Origin: Streptococcus anginosus
GTDB taxonomy: Bacteria > Bacillota > Bacilli > Lactobacillales > Streptococcaceae
Reading direction: 5' to 3'
Length of the DNA: 64,000 bases
Assembly: GCF_001697145.1 (NCBI RefSeq)
Contig: NZ_CP012719.1
Location: 468,501 to 532,500 of the forward strand
Every line of letters begins with the position of its first letter. The first letter of the stretch is position 1. The position numbers and the translations under genes were made by a program. The notes beneath the pieces were generated by a model. That model was given only the letters and a program-made list of their open reading frames with translations. It did not search any database and was not told the DNA's origin. This document shows positions 9,603-18,682 of the stretch, in pieces.

Positions 9603-9748
9603 AAAAATCGGTAGGTGAGGCTACCATAGGGATACGGATGACTACCGCAAAGTAGTGGAGACACTATGCGCTGGTTAGCAGTTGAGATCGCTAAGGTTTT
9701 GACTAATGTCATTTCACTGCCCTACGGAGTTAAAGCTTGAACGGTAAC
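9603..9748 (+). ncRNA. M-box (ykoK) Mg2+ riboswitch aptamer
   Basis: The stretch contains the M-box landmarks in order: CGGTAGGTGAGGCTACCAT, then GGATACGG, a GAGACACTATGCGC segment, ATCGCTAAGG, and the distal GAGTTAAAGCTTGAACGG, which corresponds to the conserved TAAAGCTC end. The next gene is a P-type Mg2+ ATPase, and a terminator follows directly. In known M-boxes, bound Mg2+ favours the terminator. Confidence 0.85.
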
Positions 9749-9761
9749 ACAAGACATACAG

Positions 9762-9796
9762 TCCTGCCATGTTTTTCATGGTAGGATTTTATCGTT
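9762..9796 (+). terminator. Expression-platform terminator of the M-box
   Basis: The stem tcctgccatg (9762-9771) / catggtagga (9777-9786) is followed by T-rich sequence. It lies 14 bases after the aptamer and more than 200 bases before mgtA, so it probably ends transcription when Mg2+ is high. Confidence 0.75.
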
Positions 9797-9844
9797 TTGA
9801 GCTGATTTTTTAAAGAAAAAATGCAAGGGAAAGGGGTGGAGAAT

Positions 9845-9943
9845 ATGCCGAATGATGATCACCCGAGTCAACAGGAAAACAGTCGATTACCATATCTGAG
9901 CATTCCTCACGCTCCCTTGGAATCGACTCTAGCAAATGAATGA
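9845..9943 (+). CDS. Possible 32-residue mgtA leader peptide
   Basis: An ATG with a good aaggggtgga ribosome-binding site opens a 32-codon frame between the riboswitch terminator and mgtA. The peptide starts MPNDDHPSQQ and has five prolines and several acidic residues. Proline- and acid-rich leader peptides such as enterobacterial MgtL sense low Mg2+ through ribosome instability. No homology to MgtL is claimed. Inverted repeats lie within the frame (9881-9888/9921-9928) and just after the stop (9943-9952/9980-9989), which could couple its translation to mgtA expression. Confidence 0.5.
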   Translation: MPNDDHPSQQENSRLPYLSIPHAPLESTLANE

Positions 9944-10012
9944 CATCTGAGTAAAAAGGCTGTATGCAGTTATTTTGTCACTCGGATGTATCTTAGATAG
10001 AGGAGAAAATCA

Positions 10013-12667
10013 GTGAAAACAGCAAAAGAAAGATTAACAGATGCTCTTCGTATGTCTGTAGTGGATACGATGACATTTTTCAACACATCTAGATTGGGTT
10101 TGACAGAGGAGCAAGTAGAAGAAAATCGTGATCTATACGGTGAAAATGAATTGACAAAAGGGCAAGAAGATTCAATTGTTAAAAAAATTTATGAGTCTAT
10201 TATCAACCCATTTACCGTTATTCTTTTACTCATTGCATTGGTGTCCTTGGTTACCAATGTTTGGCTGGCAAAACCAGGTCAGGAAGATCCGACAACGTTT
10301 ATCATTATTGTTGTCCTTGTCTTGTTGTCTGGGAGTATTCGCTTTGTGCAAGAATTGCGGAGTGACAAAGCAGCCAGCAATCTTTCACGTATGATTGTCA
10401 ATACAGTGACAGTCGTTCGTGAGGGAAAAGAGCAAGAAATTCCAATTACAGAATTAGTGGTAGGAGACATTATTCGCTTGAGTGCAGGAGATATGTTGCC
10501 AGCAGATGTGCTAATCTTGGATTCGCGCGACTTCTTCGTGCAACAGTCAGGCTTGACAGGCGAAAGTGATGCTGTTGAAAAAATGGCGCTGGATAAATGC
10601 GAGGCAAAAGAGGCAGATAGCTTGCTTGAATCTGAAGCCCTTGGCTTTATGGGAACTAATGTGATTTCTGGTCGTGCCATTGCCCTTGTTCTGGTCGTTG
10701 GAGATGATACCAAGATGGGTGCTATTGAGCAAACGCTCAATACTTATGATGAACCAACTTCATTTGAGCGGGAAATGAACAGCATTTCATGGTTGCTCAT
10801 TCGTCTCATGTTGGTACTTGTACCCATTGTCTTTCTTATCAATGGTCTGACAGACGGAGATTGGCTGGAGGCTGGTGTATTTGCATTAAGTGTTGGTGTC
10901 GGTTTAACACCAGAAATGTTGCCTATGGTCATCACTGCGAGCTTGGCTAAGGGTTCCATTCTTATGGCAAAAGAAAAAGTTGTTATCAAGAAACTTAATG
11001 CTATTCAAGATTTGGGAGCGATTGATATTCTTTGTACGGATAAAACAGGAACGCTGACACAAGATGAGATCGTTTTGGAATATCCGCTTGATATTCATGG
11101 AGAGCTTGATTTAGCTGTTCTTCGCAGAGCATATCTTAATTCGTATTATCAAACAGGGCTAAAAAATCTGATGGATCGTGCTATTATCAATCGGACGGAA
11201 AAAGAAGCTGAAAAGCACGAAATTGTTCGCAACTTGGACCAAACTTTTAAGAAGATTGATGAATTACCTTTTGACTTTGAGCGTCGTCGTATGAGTGTGT
11301 TGGTTCGAGATGATGAGAATGTCGTCAGCATGGTGACAAAAGGTGCTCTGGAGGAAATGCTGTCTATTTCAAATTATGTCGAAGACAAAGGGGAAATCCT
11401 TCCTTTGACAGAAGAGATTCGCCAAGAAATTTTAGCAGAAGTTGCACAGTTAAATGAACAAGGATTGCGTGTGCTGGGCGTCAGCTATCGCTCAGACTTA
11501 GATGCTGACTATGAATACACAGTAGAAGATGAGTCAGACATGATTTTGACAGGGTATCTTGCCTTTCTTGACCCGCCAAAACCTTCTGCAGCGCCTGCTA
11601 TCAAGGCTTTAGCAGAATATGGTGTTGCCACCAAAATTTTGACAGGTGACAATGAAAAAGTCACAGAAGCGGTCTGTGAGAAAGTTGGGTTAGATGCAGA
11701 ACATATCCTACTTGGTTCTGTGATTGAAACGATGTCGGATGACGAATTGAGCAAAGTTGTTGAAACCACAACTGTTTTTGCGAAATTATCTCCCGACCAA
11801 AAAGCGCGTATCATTTTGCAGCTGAAAGCAAATGGGCACAAGGTTGGTTATATGGGAGACGGCATCAATGATGCACCTTCTATGAAAGTAGCTGATGTAG
11901 GGATTTCGGTTGATACAGCTGTTGATATTGCGAAAGAAACAGCTGATGTTATTCTGTTAGATAAAGACTTATTGGTGCTTGAAAAAGGCTTAGTGGAAGG
12001 TCGAAAAGTCTATGCCAACATGACCAAGTACATCAAGATGACAGTGAGTTCCAACTTCGGAAATATCTTTTCCTTGCTAATCTCAAGTATTTTCTTACCA
12101 TTTTTGCCCATGGCACCGATTCATTTGATTGTGTTGAATTTGGTTTATGACATTTCTTGTATCGCTTTACCATTTGACAATGTCGACCGTGAATTTTTGC
12201 AAAAACCGCGCATTTGGAGTGCCAAATCCATCACGCGCTTCATGGCTTGGATTGGTCCAATCAGTTCTATTTTTGACTGTATGACCTTCTTGATTTTGTT
12301 CTTTATCATTGCACCGATGATGACAGGTTCTGTTTATCATCATGGGATGTCTAGCGAGTTCATCACCATTTTCCAAACAGGTTGGTTTATTGAGTCCATG
12401 TGGACGCAAACCATGGTTATCTACATGCTGCGCTCACCTAAACTGCCGTTTATTCAAAGCAGGCCGGCTTTGTCCGTAGTCATGACAACCCTAGCAGCCG
12501 TGTTCTTTGTAACCTTATTACCCTACGGTCCTTTTGCTACGCTTTTAAAAGTGGCTCCATTAAACGGTACTTATTTCTTATTCTTAATCCTTGTCATGAT
12601 TTTGTATATGGTAAGTGTTACGTTTGTGAAGCATCTTTATATTAAGAAATACCATGAATGGTTGTAA
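10013..12667 (+). CDS. mgtA: Mg2+-translocating P-type ATPase
   Basis: This P3B-type ATPase imports Mg2+ into the cell at the expense of ATP. Its 884 residues show the actuator motif LTGESDAVE, the phosphorylation site CTDKTGTLTQDE, and the hinge GDGINDAPSMKVADVG. Four hydrophobic segments flank the actuator and catalytic domains and about six more are C-terminal. The start is GTG at 10013 with ggag seven bases upstream. The M-box leader and possible leader peptide indicate control by Mg2+ availability. A terminator follows. Confidence 0.95.
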   Translation: MKTAKERLTDALRMSVVDTMTFFNTSRLGLTEEQVEENRDLYGENELTKGQEDSIVKKIYESIINPFTVILLLIALVSLVTNVWLAKPGQEDPTTFIIIVVLVLLSGSIRFVQELRSDKAASNLSRMIVNTVTVVREGKEQEIPITELVVGDIIRLSAGDMLPADVLILDSRDFFVQQSGLTGESDAVEKMALDKCEAKEADSLLESEALGFMGTNVISGRAIALVLVVGDDTKMGAIEQTLNTYDEPTSFEREMNSISWLLIRLMLVLVPIVFLINGLTDGDWLEAGVFALSVGVGLTPEMLPMVITASLAKGSILMAKEKVVIKKLNAIQDLGAIDILCTDKTGTLTQDEIVLEYPLDIHGELDLAVLRRAYLNSYYQTGLKNLMDRAIINRTEKEAEKHEIVRNLDQTFKKIDELPFDFERRRMSVLVRDDENVVSMVTKGALEEMLSISNYVEDKGEILPLTEEIRQEILAEVAQLNEQGLRVLGVSYRSDLDADYEYTVEDESDMILTGYLAFLDPPKPSAAPAIKALAEYGVATKILTGDNEKVTEAVCEKVGLDAEHILLGSVIETMSDDELSKVVETTTVFAKLSPDQKARIILQLKANGHKVGYMGDGINDAPSMKVADVGISVDTAVDIAKETADVILLDKDLLVLEKGLVEGRKVYANMTKYIKMTVSSNFGNIFSLLISSIFLPFLPMAPIHLIVLNLVYDISCIALPFDNVDREFLQKPRIWSAKSITRFMAWIGPISSIFDCMTFLILFFIIAPMMTGSVYHHGMSSEFITIFQTGWFIESMWTQTMVIYMLRSPKLPFIQSRPALSVVMTTLAAVFFVTLLPYGPFATLLKVAPLNGTYFLFLILVMILYMVSVTFVKHLYIKKYHEWL

Positions 12668-12684
12668 GCAATTGACAATCTTTG

Positions 12685-12713
12685 AAAAGGCTTGTTTGTC
12701 ACGAGCCTTTTTT
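12685..12713 (+). terminator. Rho-independent terminator after mgtA
   Basis: The stem AAAAGGCT/AGCCTTTTTT is followed by a T-run. Confidence 0.8.
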
Positions 12714-12764
12714 ATGTTTTTTTGATATAATAAGAAGAATAAATTGAAAGAAGGAAAACCAATC

Positions 12765-13394
12765 ATGGAAAAATTTCAAGTGATCGCACATCCGCTCATT
12801 CAGCATAAATTGTCTATCTTACGTCGTACGGATACCTCTACTAAGGCTTTTCGTGAGTTAGTAAATGAAATTGCTATGCTGATGGGCTATGAAGTTTTAC
12901 GTGACTTACCATTAGAAGATGTGGAAATTGAAACGCCCATTACAAAGACGGTTCAAAAACAATTGGCTGGTAAAAAATTAGCCATTGTCCCAATCTTACG
13001 TGCAGGTATCGGTATGGTGGACGGTCTTTTGAGCCTTGTGCCAGCTGCTAAAGTCGGACATATTGGCATGTATCGCGACGAAGAAACCCTAAAACCAGTT
13101 GAGTACCTTGTGAAGTTACCAGAAGACATTAGCCAACGTCAAATCTTTGTGGTAGATCCCATGCTGGCGACAGGTGGTTCAGCTATTTTAGCCATTGATT
13201 CATTGAAAAAACGCGGTGCGCACAATATTAAATTTGTCTGTCTTGTTTCAGCGCCAGAAGGTGTGAAAGCCTTACAAGAAGCTCACCCAGACGTGGAAAT
13301 CTTTACAGCAGCCCTTGATGATCATTTGAATGAAAACGGCTATATCGTTCCAGGATTGGGAGATGCAGGAGATCGTCTTTTTGGTACAAAATAA
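12765..13394 (+). CDS. upp: Uracil phosphoribosyltransferase
   Basis: This enzyme converts uracil and PRPP to UMP in pyrimidine salvage. The start at 12765 ([10 protein letters not shown]) is chosen because a gaaggaaa ribosome-binding site precedes it and it gives the usual 209 residues. The PRPP loop [11 protein letters not shown] and the C-terminal uracil-binding [13 protein letters not shown] are intact. It stands immediately before clpP, as in many streptococci, but clpP has its own promoter. Confidence 0.97.
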   Translation: MEKFQVIAHPLIQHKLSILRRTDTSTKAFRELVNEIAMLMGYEVLRDLPLEDVEIETPITKTVQKQLAGKKLAIVPILRAGIGMVDGLLSLVPAAKVGHIGMYRDEETLKPVEYLVKLPEDISQRQIFVVDPMLATGGSAILAIDSLKKRGAHNIKFVCLVSAPEGVKALQEAHPDVEIFTAALDDHLNENGYIVPGLGDAGDRLFGTK

Positions 13395-13405
13395 TGAGTT
13401 TTATG

Positions 13406-13422
13406 TTTGACCTTTTTTGACC
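13406..13422. promoter_or_regulatory. CtsR operator upstream of clpP
   Basis: TTTGACCTTTTTTGACC is the reverse complement of the CtsR heptad direct repeat (GGTCAAA-N3-GGTCAAA). It covers the -35 and part of the spacer of the clpP promoter, as expected for a repressor. Confidence 0.9.
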
Positions 13423-13435
13423 AAAAGGCTATAAT
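13407..13435 (+). promoter_or_regulatory. clpP promoter
   Basis: TTGACC (13407-13412), a 17-base spacer and TATAAT (13430-13435) form a strong promoter that overlaps the CtsR operator. Confidence 0.85.
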
Positions 13436-13506
13436 AGTCTCATATTTGAAAAATCTCACTAAAAATTGTTAGTCAGATTAAAATATCAGATGAAAAGGAG
13501 AATACA

Positions 13507-14097
13507 ATGATTCCTGTAGTTATTGAACAAACAAGCCGTGGAGAACGTTCCTACGATATTTACTCACGCTTATTAAAAGATCGCATTATTATGCTGACGG
13601 GTCCTGTTGAGGACAATATGGCTAATTCCATTATTGCGCAATTACTTTTTCTTGATGCGCAGGATAATACCAAAGATATTTATCTTTACATCAATACGCC
13701 AGGCGGTTCTGTATCAGCTGGTCTAGCGATTGTTGATACCATGAACTTCATCAAATCAGATGTCCAAACAATTGTCATGGGGATGGCTGCTTCCATGGGA
13801 ACCATTATTGCTTCAAGTGGTGCTAAAGGCAAGCGCTTCATGTTGCCGAATGCAGAATACCTGATTCACCAACCAATGGGCGGAACTGGTAGCGGTACGC
13901 AACAAACCGATATGGCGATTGCGGCTGAGCATTTGCTGAAAACCCGAAATAACTTGGAGAAAATCCTTGCGGATAATTCAGGGAAAACCATTAAGCAAGT
14001 ACATAAAGACGCAGAACGCGATTATTGGATGAGTGCTCAAGAAACCTTGGATTATGGTTTCATTGATGAAATCATGGCAAATAATAATTTAAACTAA
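13507..14097 (+). CDS. clpP: ATP-dependent Clp protease proteolytic subunit
   Basis: This is the self-compartmentalised serine protease that degrades substrates delivered by ClpC, ClpE or ClpX. Its 196 residues are standard. The catalytic Ser lies in [14 protein letters not shown], His in [10 protein letters not shown], and Asp follows in the DAERDYW helix region. The start at 13507 has aaaaggag upstream. CtsR control of this gene marks it as part of the heat-shock regulon. A terminator follows. Confidence 0.97.
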   Translation: MIPVVIEQTSRGERSYDIYSRLLKDRIIMLTGPVEDNMANSIIAQLLFLDAQDNTKDIYLYINTPGGSVSAGLAIVDTMNFIKSDVQTIVMGMAASMGTIIASSGAKGKRFMLPNAEYLIHQPMGGTGSGTQQTDMAIAAEHLLKTRNNLEKILADNSGKTIKQVHKDAERDYWMSAQETLDYGFIDEIMANNNLN

Positions 14098-14118
14098 TCA
14101 TTTGTTTATTACTGTACG

Positions 14119-14146
14119 AAAAATGTCCTCTGATGGGCATTTTTTT
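14119..14146 (+). terminator. Terminator after clpP
   Basis: AAAAATGTCC/GGGCATTTTTT forms a stem with a G-U pair and a T-run. It lies 22 bases after the clpP stop. Confidence 0.7.
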
Positions 14147-14188
14147 GATATACTTATAAATGATAAAATTAAATTAGAAAGAAAATTC

Positions 14189-14458
14189 ATGTTTAAAAAA
14201 GAAGAACGAACAGGTTTGATTGTGTATTTGTATTACAATCGAGATGTGAAAAAAATAGAAACTATTGGCGATATTGTCTACCATTCTAAAAAGCATCGTT
14301 ACCTCCAGTTGTATGTTCCGACAGAGCAAGTAGAAGAGACGATGCAAAAGTTATCTAAAGAAAAATATGTCAAACAAGTACGGGTTTGTCACATTCAAGA
14401 ATTGGACACAGACTTTGTTGGAAACTTGTTTAGAGATAAAGAAAACGTAAACATATAA
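14189..14458 (+). CDS. YlbG family protein (DUF2129)
   Basis: This small soluble protein of the YlbG/DUF2129 family is widespread in Firmicutes and its molecular role is unclear. The start is placed at 14189 ([19 protein letters not shown]), which gives the usual 89 residues; the frame is open further upstream but passes through the clpP terminator. Family traits are the strand [14 protein letters not shown] and [10 protein letters not shown]. Its neighbours clpP and livJ match the common streptococcal order. Confidence 0.82.
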   Translation: MFKKEERTGLIVYLYYNRDVKKIETIGDIVYHSKKHRYLQLYVPTEQVEETMQKLSKEKYVKQVRVCHIQELDTDFVGNLFRDKENVNI

Positions 14459-14476
14459 AAAAATCTCATTTACCAC

Positions 14477-14505
14477 TTGACAATTGTCAGATAATTCGAT
14501 ATATT
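14477..14505 (+). promoter_or_regulatory. livJ promoter
   Basis: A consensus TTGACA (14477-14482), a 17-base spacer and TATATT (14500-14505) lie 35 bases before the livJ start. Confidence 0.8.
14482..14496. promoter_or_regulatory. CodY box in the livJ promoter
   Basis: AATTGTCAGATAATT matches the CodY consensus AATTTTCWGAAAATT at 13 of 15 positions. It fills the spacer between -35 and -10, a position that would block polymerase when branched-chain amino acids and GTP are plentiful. Confidence 0.75.
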
Positions 14506-14540
14506 CTAAACATATCATTTCGGAACGAGGAGATAAGAAT

Positions 14541-15704
14541 ATGAAGAAAAAATTTGCTCTATCATTTGTTGCCCTTGCAAGTGTTGCCCTTCTTGCCGCT
14601 TGTGGGGAAGTAAAGTCAGGTGGCTCCAATACAACTGGTACAAAAGTTGCTGATAAGACTATTAAAATCGGATTCAACTTTGAAGAAACTGGTGCAACAG
14701 CAGCTTATGGAACAGCCGAACAAAAAGGTGCCCAACTGGCTGTTGATGAAATCAACAAAGCTGGTGGTATTGATGGCAAGAAACTTGAAGTTGTTGACAA
14801 GGATAATAAATCTGAAACAGCAGAAGCAGCTTCTGTCACGACTAACTTGGTAACCCAATCAAAAGTAAATGCAGTCGTAGGACCTGCAACTTCTGGTGCA
14901 ACAGCAGCGGCAGTTCCCAATGCGACAAAAGCAGGTGTGCCTTTGATTTCACCTAGTGCGACACAAGACGGTTTGACGAAAAATCAAGAATACTTATTCA
15001 TCGGAACTTTCCAAGACAGTTTCCAAGGGAAAATCATTTCTAAATATGTGACAGAAAAGTTAAAAGCGAAAAAAGTTGTGCTTTATACAGATAACTCAAG
15101 TGATTATGCCAAAGGTATCGCAAAAGCTTTCCGTAATGCCTACAAAGGTGAGATTGTTGCAGATGAAAAGTTTGTCGCTGGTGATACAGATTTTCAAGCA
15201 GCACTTACCAAGATGAAGGGAAAAGATTTTGATGCGATTATCATTCCTGGTTATTATACGGAAGCTGGTAAAATTGTCAACCAAGCGCGTGGTATGGGAA
15301 TTGATAAGCCAATCGTTGGTGGTGATGGCTTTAATGGTGAGGAATTTGTCCAACAAGCAACTCCAGCCAAAGCCTCAAATATCTACTACATCTCAGGTTT
15401 TTCTTCGACAGTTGATGTCTCAGCGAAAGCTAAGAAATTCCTAGAAGCTTACAAGGCTAAATACAACAATGAAGAACCTTCAACATTTGCAGCGTTAGCA
15501 TACGACTCTGTTTATCTTGTTGCCAATGCTGCCAAAGGTGCGAAAACATCTGTTGACATCAAAGACAACCTTGCTAAGACAAAGAATTTTGAAGGTGTAA
15601 CAGGTGATACCAGCTTTGACAAAAATCATAATACTGTCAAAACAGCCTTTATGATGACCATGAACAATGGGAAGGTCACAGCAGCTGAAACGGTTAAGCC
15701 GTAA
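14541..15704 (+). CDS. livJ: Branched-chain amino acid ABC transporter substrate-binding lipoprotein
   Basis: This extracellular lipoprotein captures leucine, isoleucine and valine for the LivHMGF importer. The start at 14541 (MKKKFALSFVALA) is set by gaggag and produces a lipoprotein signal peptide with lipobox LAAC near residue 20. The mature part has the periplasmic-binding-protein type I fold with IKIGFNFEETGATAAYG and VVGPATSGATAAAVP. About 387 residues is typical. The CodY box in its promoter fits the known control of this system. A 380-base gap separates it from livH. Confidence 0.95.
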   Translation: MKKKFALSFVALASVALLAACGEVKSGGSNTTGTKVADKTIKIGFNFEETGATAAYGTAEQKGAQLAVDEINKAGGIDGKKLEVVDKDNKSETAEAASVTTNLVTQSKVNAVVGPATSGATAAAVPNATKAGVPLISPSATQDGLTKNQEYLFIGTFQDSFQGKIISKYVTEKLKAKKVVLYTDNSSDYAKGIAKAFRNAYKGEIVADEKFVAGDTDFQAALTKMKGKDFDAIIIPGYYTEAGKIVNQARGMGIDKPIVGGDGFNGEEFVQQATPAKASNIYYISGFSSTVDVSAKAKKFLEAYKAKYNNEEPSTFAALAYDSVYLVANAAKGAKTSVDIKDNLAKTKNFEGVTGDTSFDKNHNTVKTAFMMTMNNGKVTAAETVKP

Positions 15705-16094
15705 TCCTTCGCAAGAAATTGCTTAAAATATATTTTATAGTGTATAAAAGAGTAACTATTTATGGTAAGCATCGTAGATAGTTACTTCTCTTTATACGGG
15801 CTAAAAGAAAAGAGGCGGGATAAAAGTCTTAGTCTTAAGAATATATTTCATTAAGGTTTGTAAGACATAGTGATTGATTGTTAGATATGTTTTAAGCTAT
15901 TAAAAATCAGTCAACCGTGAAATGAGACTTAAAAGGTTTAAAGGTCTCATTTGCTCAAACTTAGAATAGATGAGTGAGAAAAATCAATTTTTTTGAAATG
16001 ATGACTTGACTCGCTCTTTTTTCACAATAGATAAGAAAATGTGAACGATCACATAGTTCTTTCTTCTATACTATAATTAGAAAGTGTGGTGGCC
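15705..16094. other. Intergenic region between livJ and livH with hairpins
   Basis: No gene is supported here. It holds a long imperfect hairpin (15742-15797), a perfect 7-bp stem ATGAGAC/GTCTCAT near 15920-15950, a terminator-like stem GAGTGAG/CTCGCTC with a T-run (15972-16022), and the internal livH promoter with a dyad. Confidence 0.6.
16039..16077 (+). promoter_or_regulatory. Internal promoter and dyad operator of livHMGF
   Basis: TATAAT (16072-16077) lies 18 bases before the livH start. ATGTGAACGATCACAT (16039-16054) is a dyad with perfect 6-bp arms that covers the expected -35 position. The regulator is not identified. Confidence 0.55.
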
Positions 16095-16964
16095 ATGCTC
16101 CAACAACTTGTTAATGGTCTAATTTTAGGGAGTGTCTATGCTTTGCTCGCTCTCGGCTATACCATGGTTTATGGGATTATCAAGCTCATCAACTTCGCTC
16201 ATGGAGACATTTATATGATGGGCGCTTTTATGGGCTATTTCCTGATTAACTCTCTTCATCTTAATTTTTTCCTTGCCTTGATTTTGGCAATGATTGGGAC
16301 GGCAGTTTTAGGTGTGCTGGTTGAGTTTCTGGCTTATCGTCCATTGAGAAATTCGACTCGGATTGCAGCTTTGATTACTGCGATTGGTGTTTCGTTTTTC
16401 TTGGAATATGTGATGGTCTATTTTGTGGGAGCCAATACTCGTTCGTTCCCACAAGTGATTGAAACGGTTCGTTATAATTTTGGTCCGATTAGTCTCACAA
16501 ATATCCAATTGATGATTTTGGTCATTTCCTTGATTTTAATGGTATTGCTGCAGGTTATCGTTCAAAAAACTAAAATGGGAAAAGCCATGCGGGCAGTTTC
16601 TGTTGATAGTGATGCAGCGCAGCTAATGGGAATCAATGTCAATCGTACAATTAGTTTCACTTTTGCTTTAGGTTCTGCTTTGGCAGGAGCAGCAGGTGTA
16701 CTCATCGCGCTTTATTATAATTCCCTTGAGCCTTTGATGGGAATGACACCAGGGCTGAAATCATTTGTCGCAGCAGTACTTGGTGGGATTGGTATTATCC
16801 CCGGAGCAGCACTGGGGGGCTTTGTCATTGGTCTATTAGAAACCTTTGCGACAGCTTTTGGTATGTCAGATTTCCGCGATGCGATTGTGTACGGTATCTT
16901 AATCTTGATTTTACTTGTCCGTCCTGCAGGTATTCTTGGTAAGAATGTGAAAGAGAAGGTGTAA
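16095..16964 (+). CDS. livH: Branched-chain amino acid ABC transporter permease LivH
   Basis: This membrane-spanning subunit of the LivHMGF importer has about eight hydrophobic segments in 290 residues. The family pattern LVNGLILGSVYALLALGYT at the N-terminus, FAHGDIYMMGAF and AAVLGGIGIIPGA are visible. The ATG at 16095 is preferred; GTG codons nine and six bases upstream are in frame. It is followed three bases later by livM in one operon. Confidence 0.94.
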   Translation: MLQQLVNGLILGSVYALLALGYTMVYGIIKLINFAHGDIYMMGAFMGYFLINSLHLNFFLALILAMIGTAVLGVLVEFLAYRPLRNSTRIAALITAIGVSFFLEYVMVYFVGANTRSFPQVIETVRYNFGPISLTNIQLMILVISLILMVLLQVIVQKTKMGKAMRAVSVDSDAAQLMGINVNRTISFTFALGSALAGAAGVLIALYYNSLEPLMGMTPGLKSFVAAVLGGIGIIPGAALGGFVIGLLETFATAFGMSDFRDAIVYGILILILLVRPAGILGKNVKEKV

Positions 16965-16967
16965 GCG

Positions 16968-17918
16968 ATGAAAAAGAATGTAAAAGTAAATATTCTATGG
17001 TTTGTGCTCCTTCTTGCTGGTTACGGTTTGCTGACTCTCCTTGTCAGCGCTGGAGTTTTGAATGATTTTTACTTGCAAATCTTACAGCAAATCGGTATTA
17101 ACATTATTTTAGCAGTAGGGTTGAATTTGATTGTCGGCTTTTCTGGTCAATTTTCTCTGGGGCATGCTGGCTTCATGGCAATTGGTGCTTATGCAGCTGC
17201 AATTATTGGTTCGAAATCTGCTACCTATCCTGCCTTTTTTGCGGCTATGGTGTTAGGGGCATTGATTGCAGGAGCAGTCGCTTTGATTGTCGGGATTCCT
17301 ACTCTTCGTTTGAAGGGCGATTATCTAGCAATTGCCACGCTTGGGGTTTCTGAAATCATTCGGATTTTAATCATCAACGGAGGCGATTTGACCAACGGAG
17401 CCGCAGGGATCTTGGGTATTCCTGCTTTTACCAATTGGCAAATGGTGTATTTCTTTGTAGTTATGACAACTATTTTAACCATCAATTTCTTGCGCAGCCC
17501 GATTGGACGAGCAACCTTGTCAGTTCGTGAAGATGAAATTGCAGCAGAATCTGTGGGGGTCAATACCACTAAAATCAAAGTCATTGCCTTTGTTTTTGGA
17601 GCGATGACAGCTAGTATCGCAGGCTCACTCCAAGCAGGATTTATTGGCTCTGTTGTGCCGAAAGATTATACTTTTATCAATAGTATCAATGTCTTGATTA
17701 TTGTGGTATTTGGTGGTCTTGGTTCTATGACTGGTACCATTGTTGCAGCGATTGTTTTGGGAATTTTAAACATGGTGCTTCAAAATGTAGCAAGCATTCG
17801 GATGATTATCTACTCTCTTGCTTTAATTTTGGTGATGATTTTCCGTCCGGGAGGACTTCTTGGCACATGGGAATTGAGCTTATCACGCTTCTTTAAAAAA
17901 GATAAGGAGGTCAACTAA
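16968..17918 (+). CDS. livM: Branched-chain amino acid ABC transporter permease LivM
   Basis: This second permease subunit pairs with LivH. The 316 residues contain multiple hydrophobic helices and the family motifs LNLIVGFSGQFSLGHAGFMA and FGGLGSMTGT. The last base of its stop overlaps the start of livG, so translation of the operon is probably coupled. An aaggaggt ribosome-binding site for livG lies in its 3' end. Confidence 0.94.
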   Translation: MKKNVKVNILWFVLLLAGYGLLTLLVSAGVLNDFYLQILQQIGINIILAVGLNLIVGFSGQFSLGHAGFMAIGAYAAAIIGSKSATYPAFFAAMVLGALIAGAVALIVGIPTLRLKGDYLAIATLGVSEIIRILIINGGDLTNGAAGILGIPAFTNWQMVYFFVVMTTILTINFLRSPIGRATLSVREDEIAAESVGVNTTKIKVIAFVFGAMTASIAGSLQAGFIGSVVPKDYTFINSINVLIIVVFGGLGSMTGTIVAAIVLGILNMVLQNVASIRMIIYSLALILVMIFRPGGLLGTWELSLSRFFKKDKEVN

Positions 17919-18682
17919 TGGCGCTTCTTGATGTAAAAAATCTAACAAAAAATTTCGGTGGGTTGACTGCTGTTGGCGATGTGAGCTTGGAGCTGAATGA
18001 TGGGGAATTAGTCGGTCTCATTGGTCCAAATGGTGCAGGAAAAACAACTTTATTTAATTTACTGACCGGTGTTTATGAGCCAAGTGAAGGAAGCGTGACC
18101 TTGGATGGGCATTTGCTCAATGGCAAGGCTCCTTATAAGATTGCTTCTTTAGGGCTCAGTCGGACATTCCAAAATATTCGATTGTTTAAAGATTTGACAG
18201 TCTTAGAGAATGTCTTGATTGCTTTGGGAAATCACCACAAAGCACATGTTTTTGCTAGCTTCTTTCGTTTGCCAGCTTTCTATAAAAATGAAGCAGAATT
18301 GCGTGAGAAAGCTCTGGAATTACTAAAAATCTTTGACCTAGACGGTGAAGCAGAAACACTTGCTAAGAATTTAGCTTACGGTCAACAACGTCGTTTGGAA
18401 ATTGTGCGTGCTCTAGCAACAGAACCAAAAATTCTCTTTCTTGATGAGCCTGCTGCAGGAATGAATCCACAGGAAACAGCAGAATTGACAGAGTTAATTC
18501 GTCGCATAAAAAATGAATTCCAAATCACAATCATGCTGATTGAGCATGACATGAGTTTAGTCATGGAAGTGACGGAACGAATTTATGTATTGGAGTATGG
18601 TCGTTTGATCGCACACGGAACTCCTGACGAGATCAAAAATGATAAGCGTGTTATCGAAGCCTATCTGGGAGGTGAAGCCTAA
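17918..18682 (+). CDS. livG: Branched-chain amino acid ABC transporter ATPase LivG
   Basis: This cytosolic ATPase subunit has Walker A GPNGAGKTT, the signature-like LAYGQQRRLEIVRAL and Walker B ILFLDEPAAGMNP. The modified signature (YGQQ instead of SGGQ) is usual in LivG. The C-terminal YVLEYGRLIAHGTPDEI stretch is characteristic. It has 254 residues and overlaps livM and livF by one base each. Confidence 0.95.
   Translation: MALLDVKNLTKNFGGLTAVGDVSLELNDGELVGLIGPNGAGKTTLFNLLTGVYEPSEGSVTLDGHLLNGKAPYKIASLGLSRTFQNIRLFKDLTVLENVLIALGNHHKAHVFASFFRLPAFYKNEAELREKALELLKIFDLDGEAETLAKNLAYGQQRRLEIVRALATEPKILFLDEPAAGMNPQETAELTELIRRIKNEFQITIMLIEHDMSLVMEVTERIYVLEYGRLIAHGTPDEIKNDKRVIEAYLGGEA

Noticed and set aside
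10279..10740. Long minus-strand frame inside mgtA
   Set aside because: It is a shadow of the mgtA coding sequence, with low-complexity Ser/Thr-rich translation and no ribosome-binding site.
15762..15854. 30-codon open frame in the livJ-livH gap
   Set aside because: There is no ribosome-binding site, and the frame lies inside a hairpin arm.
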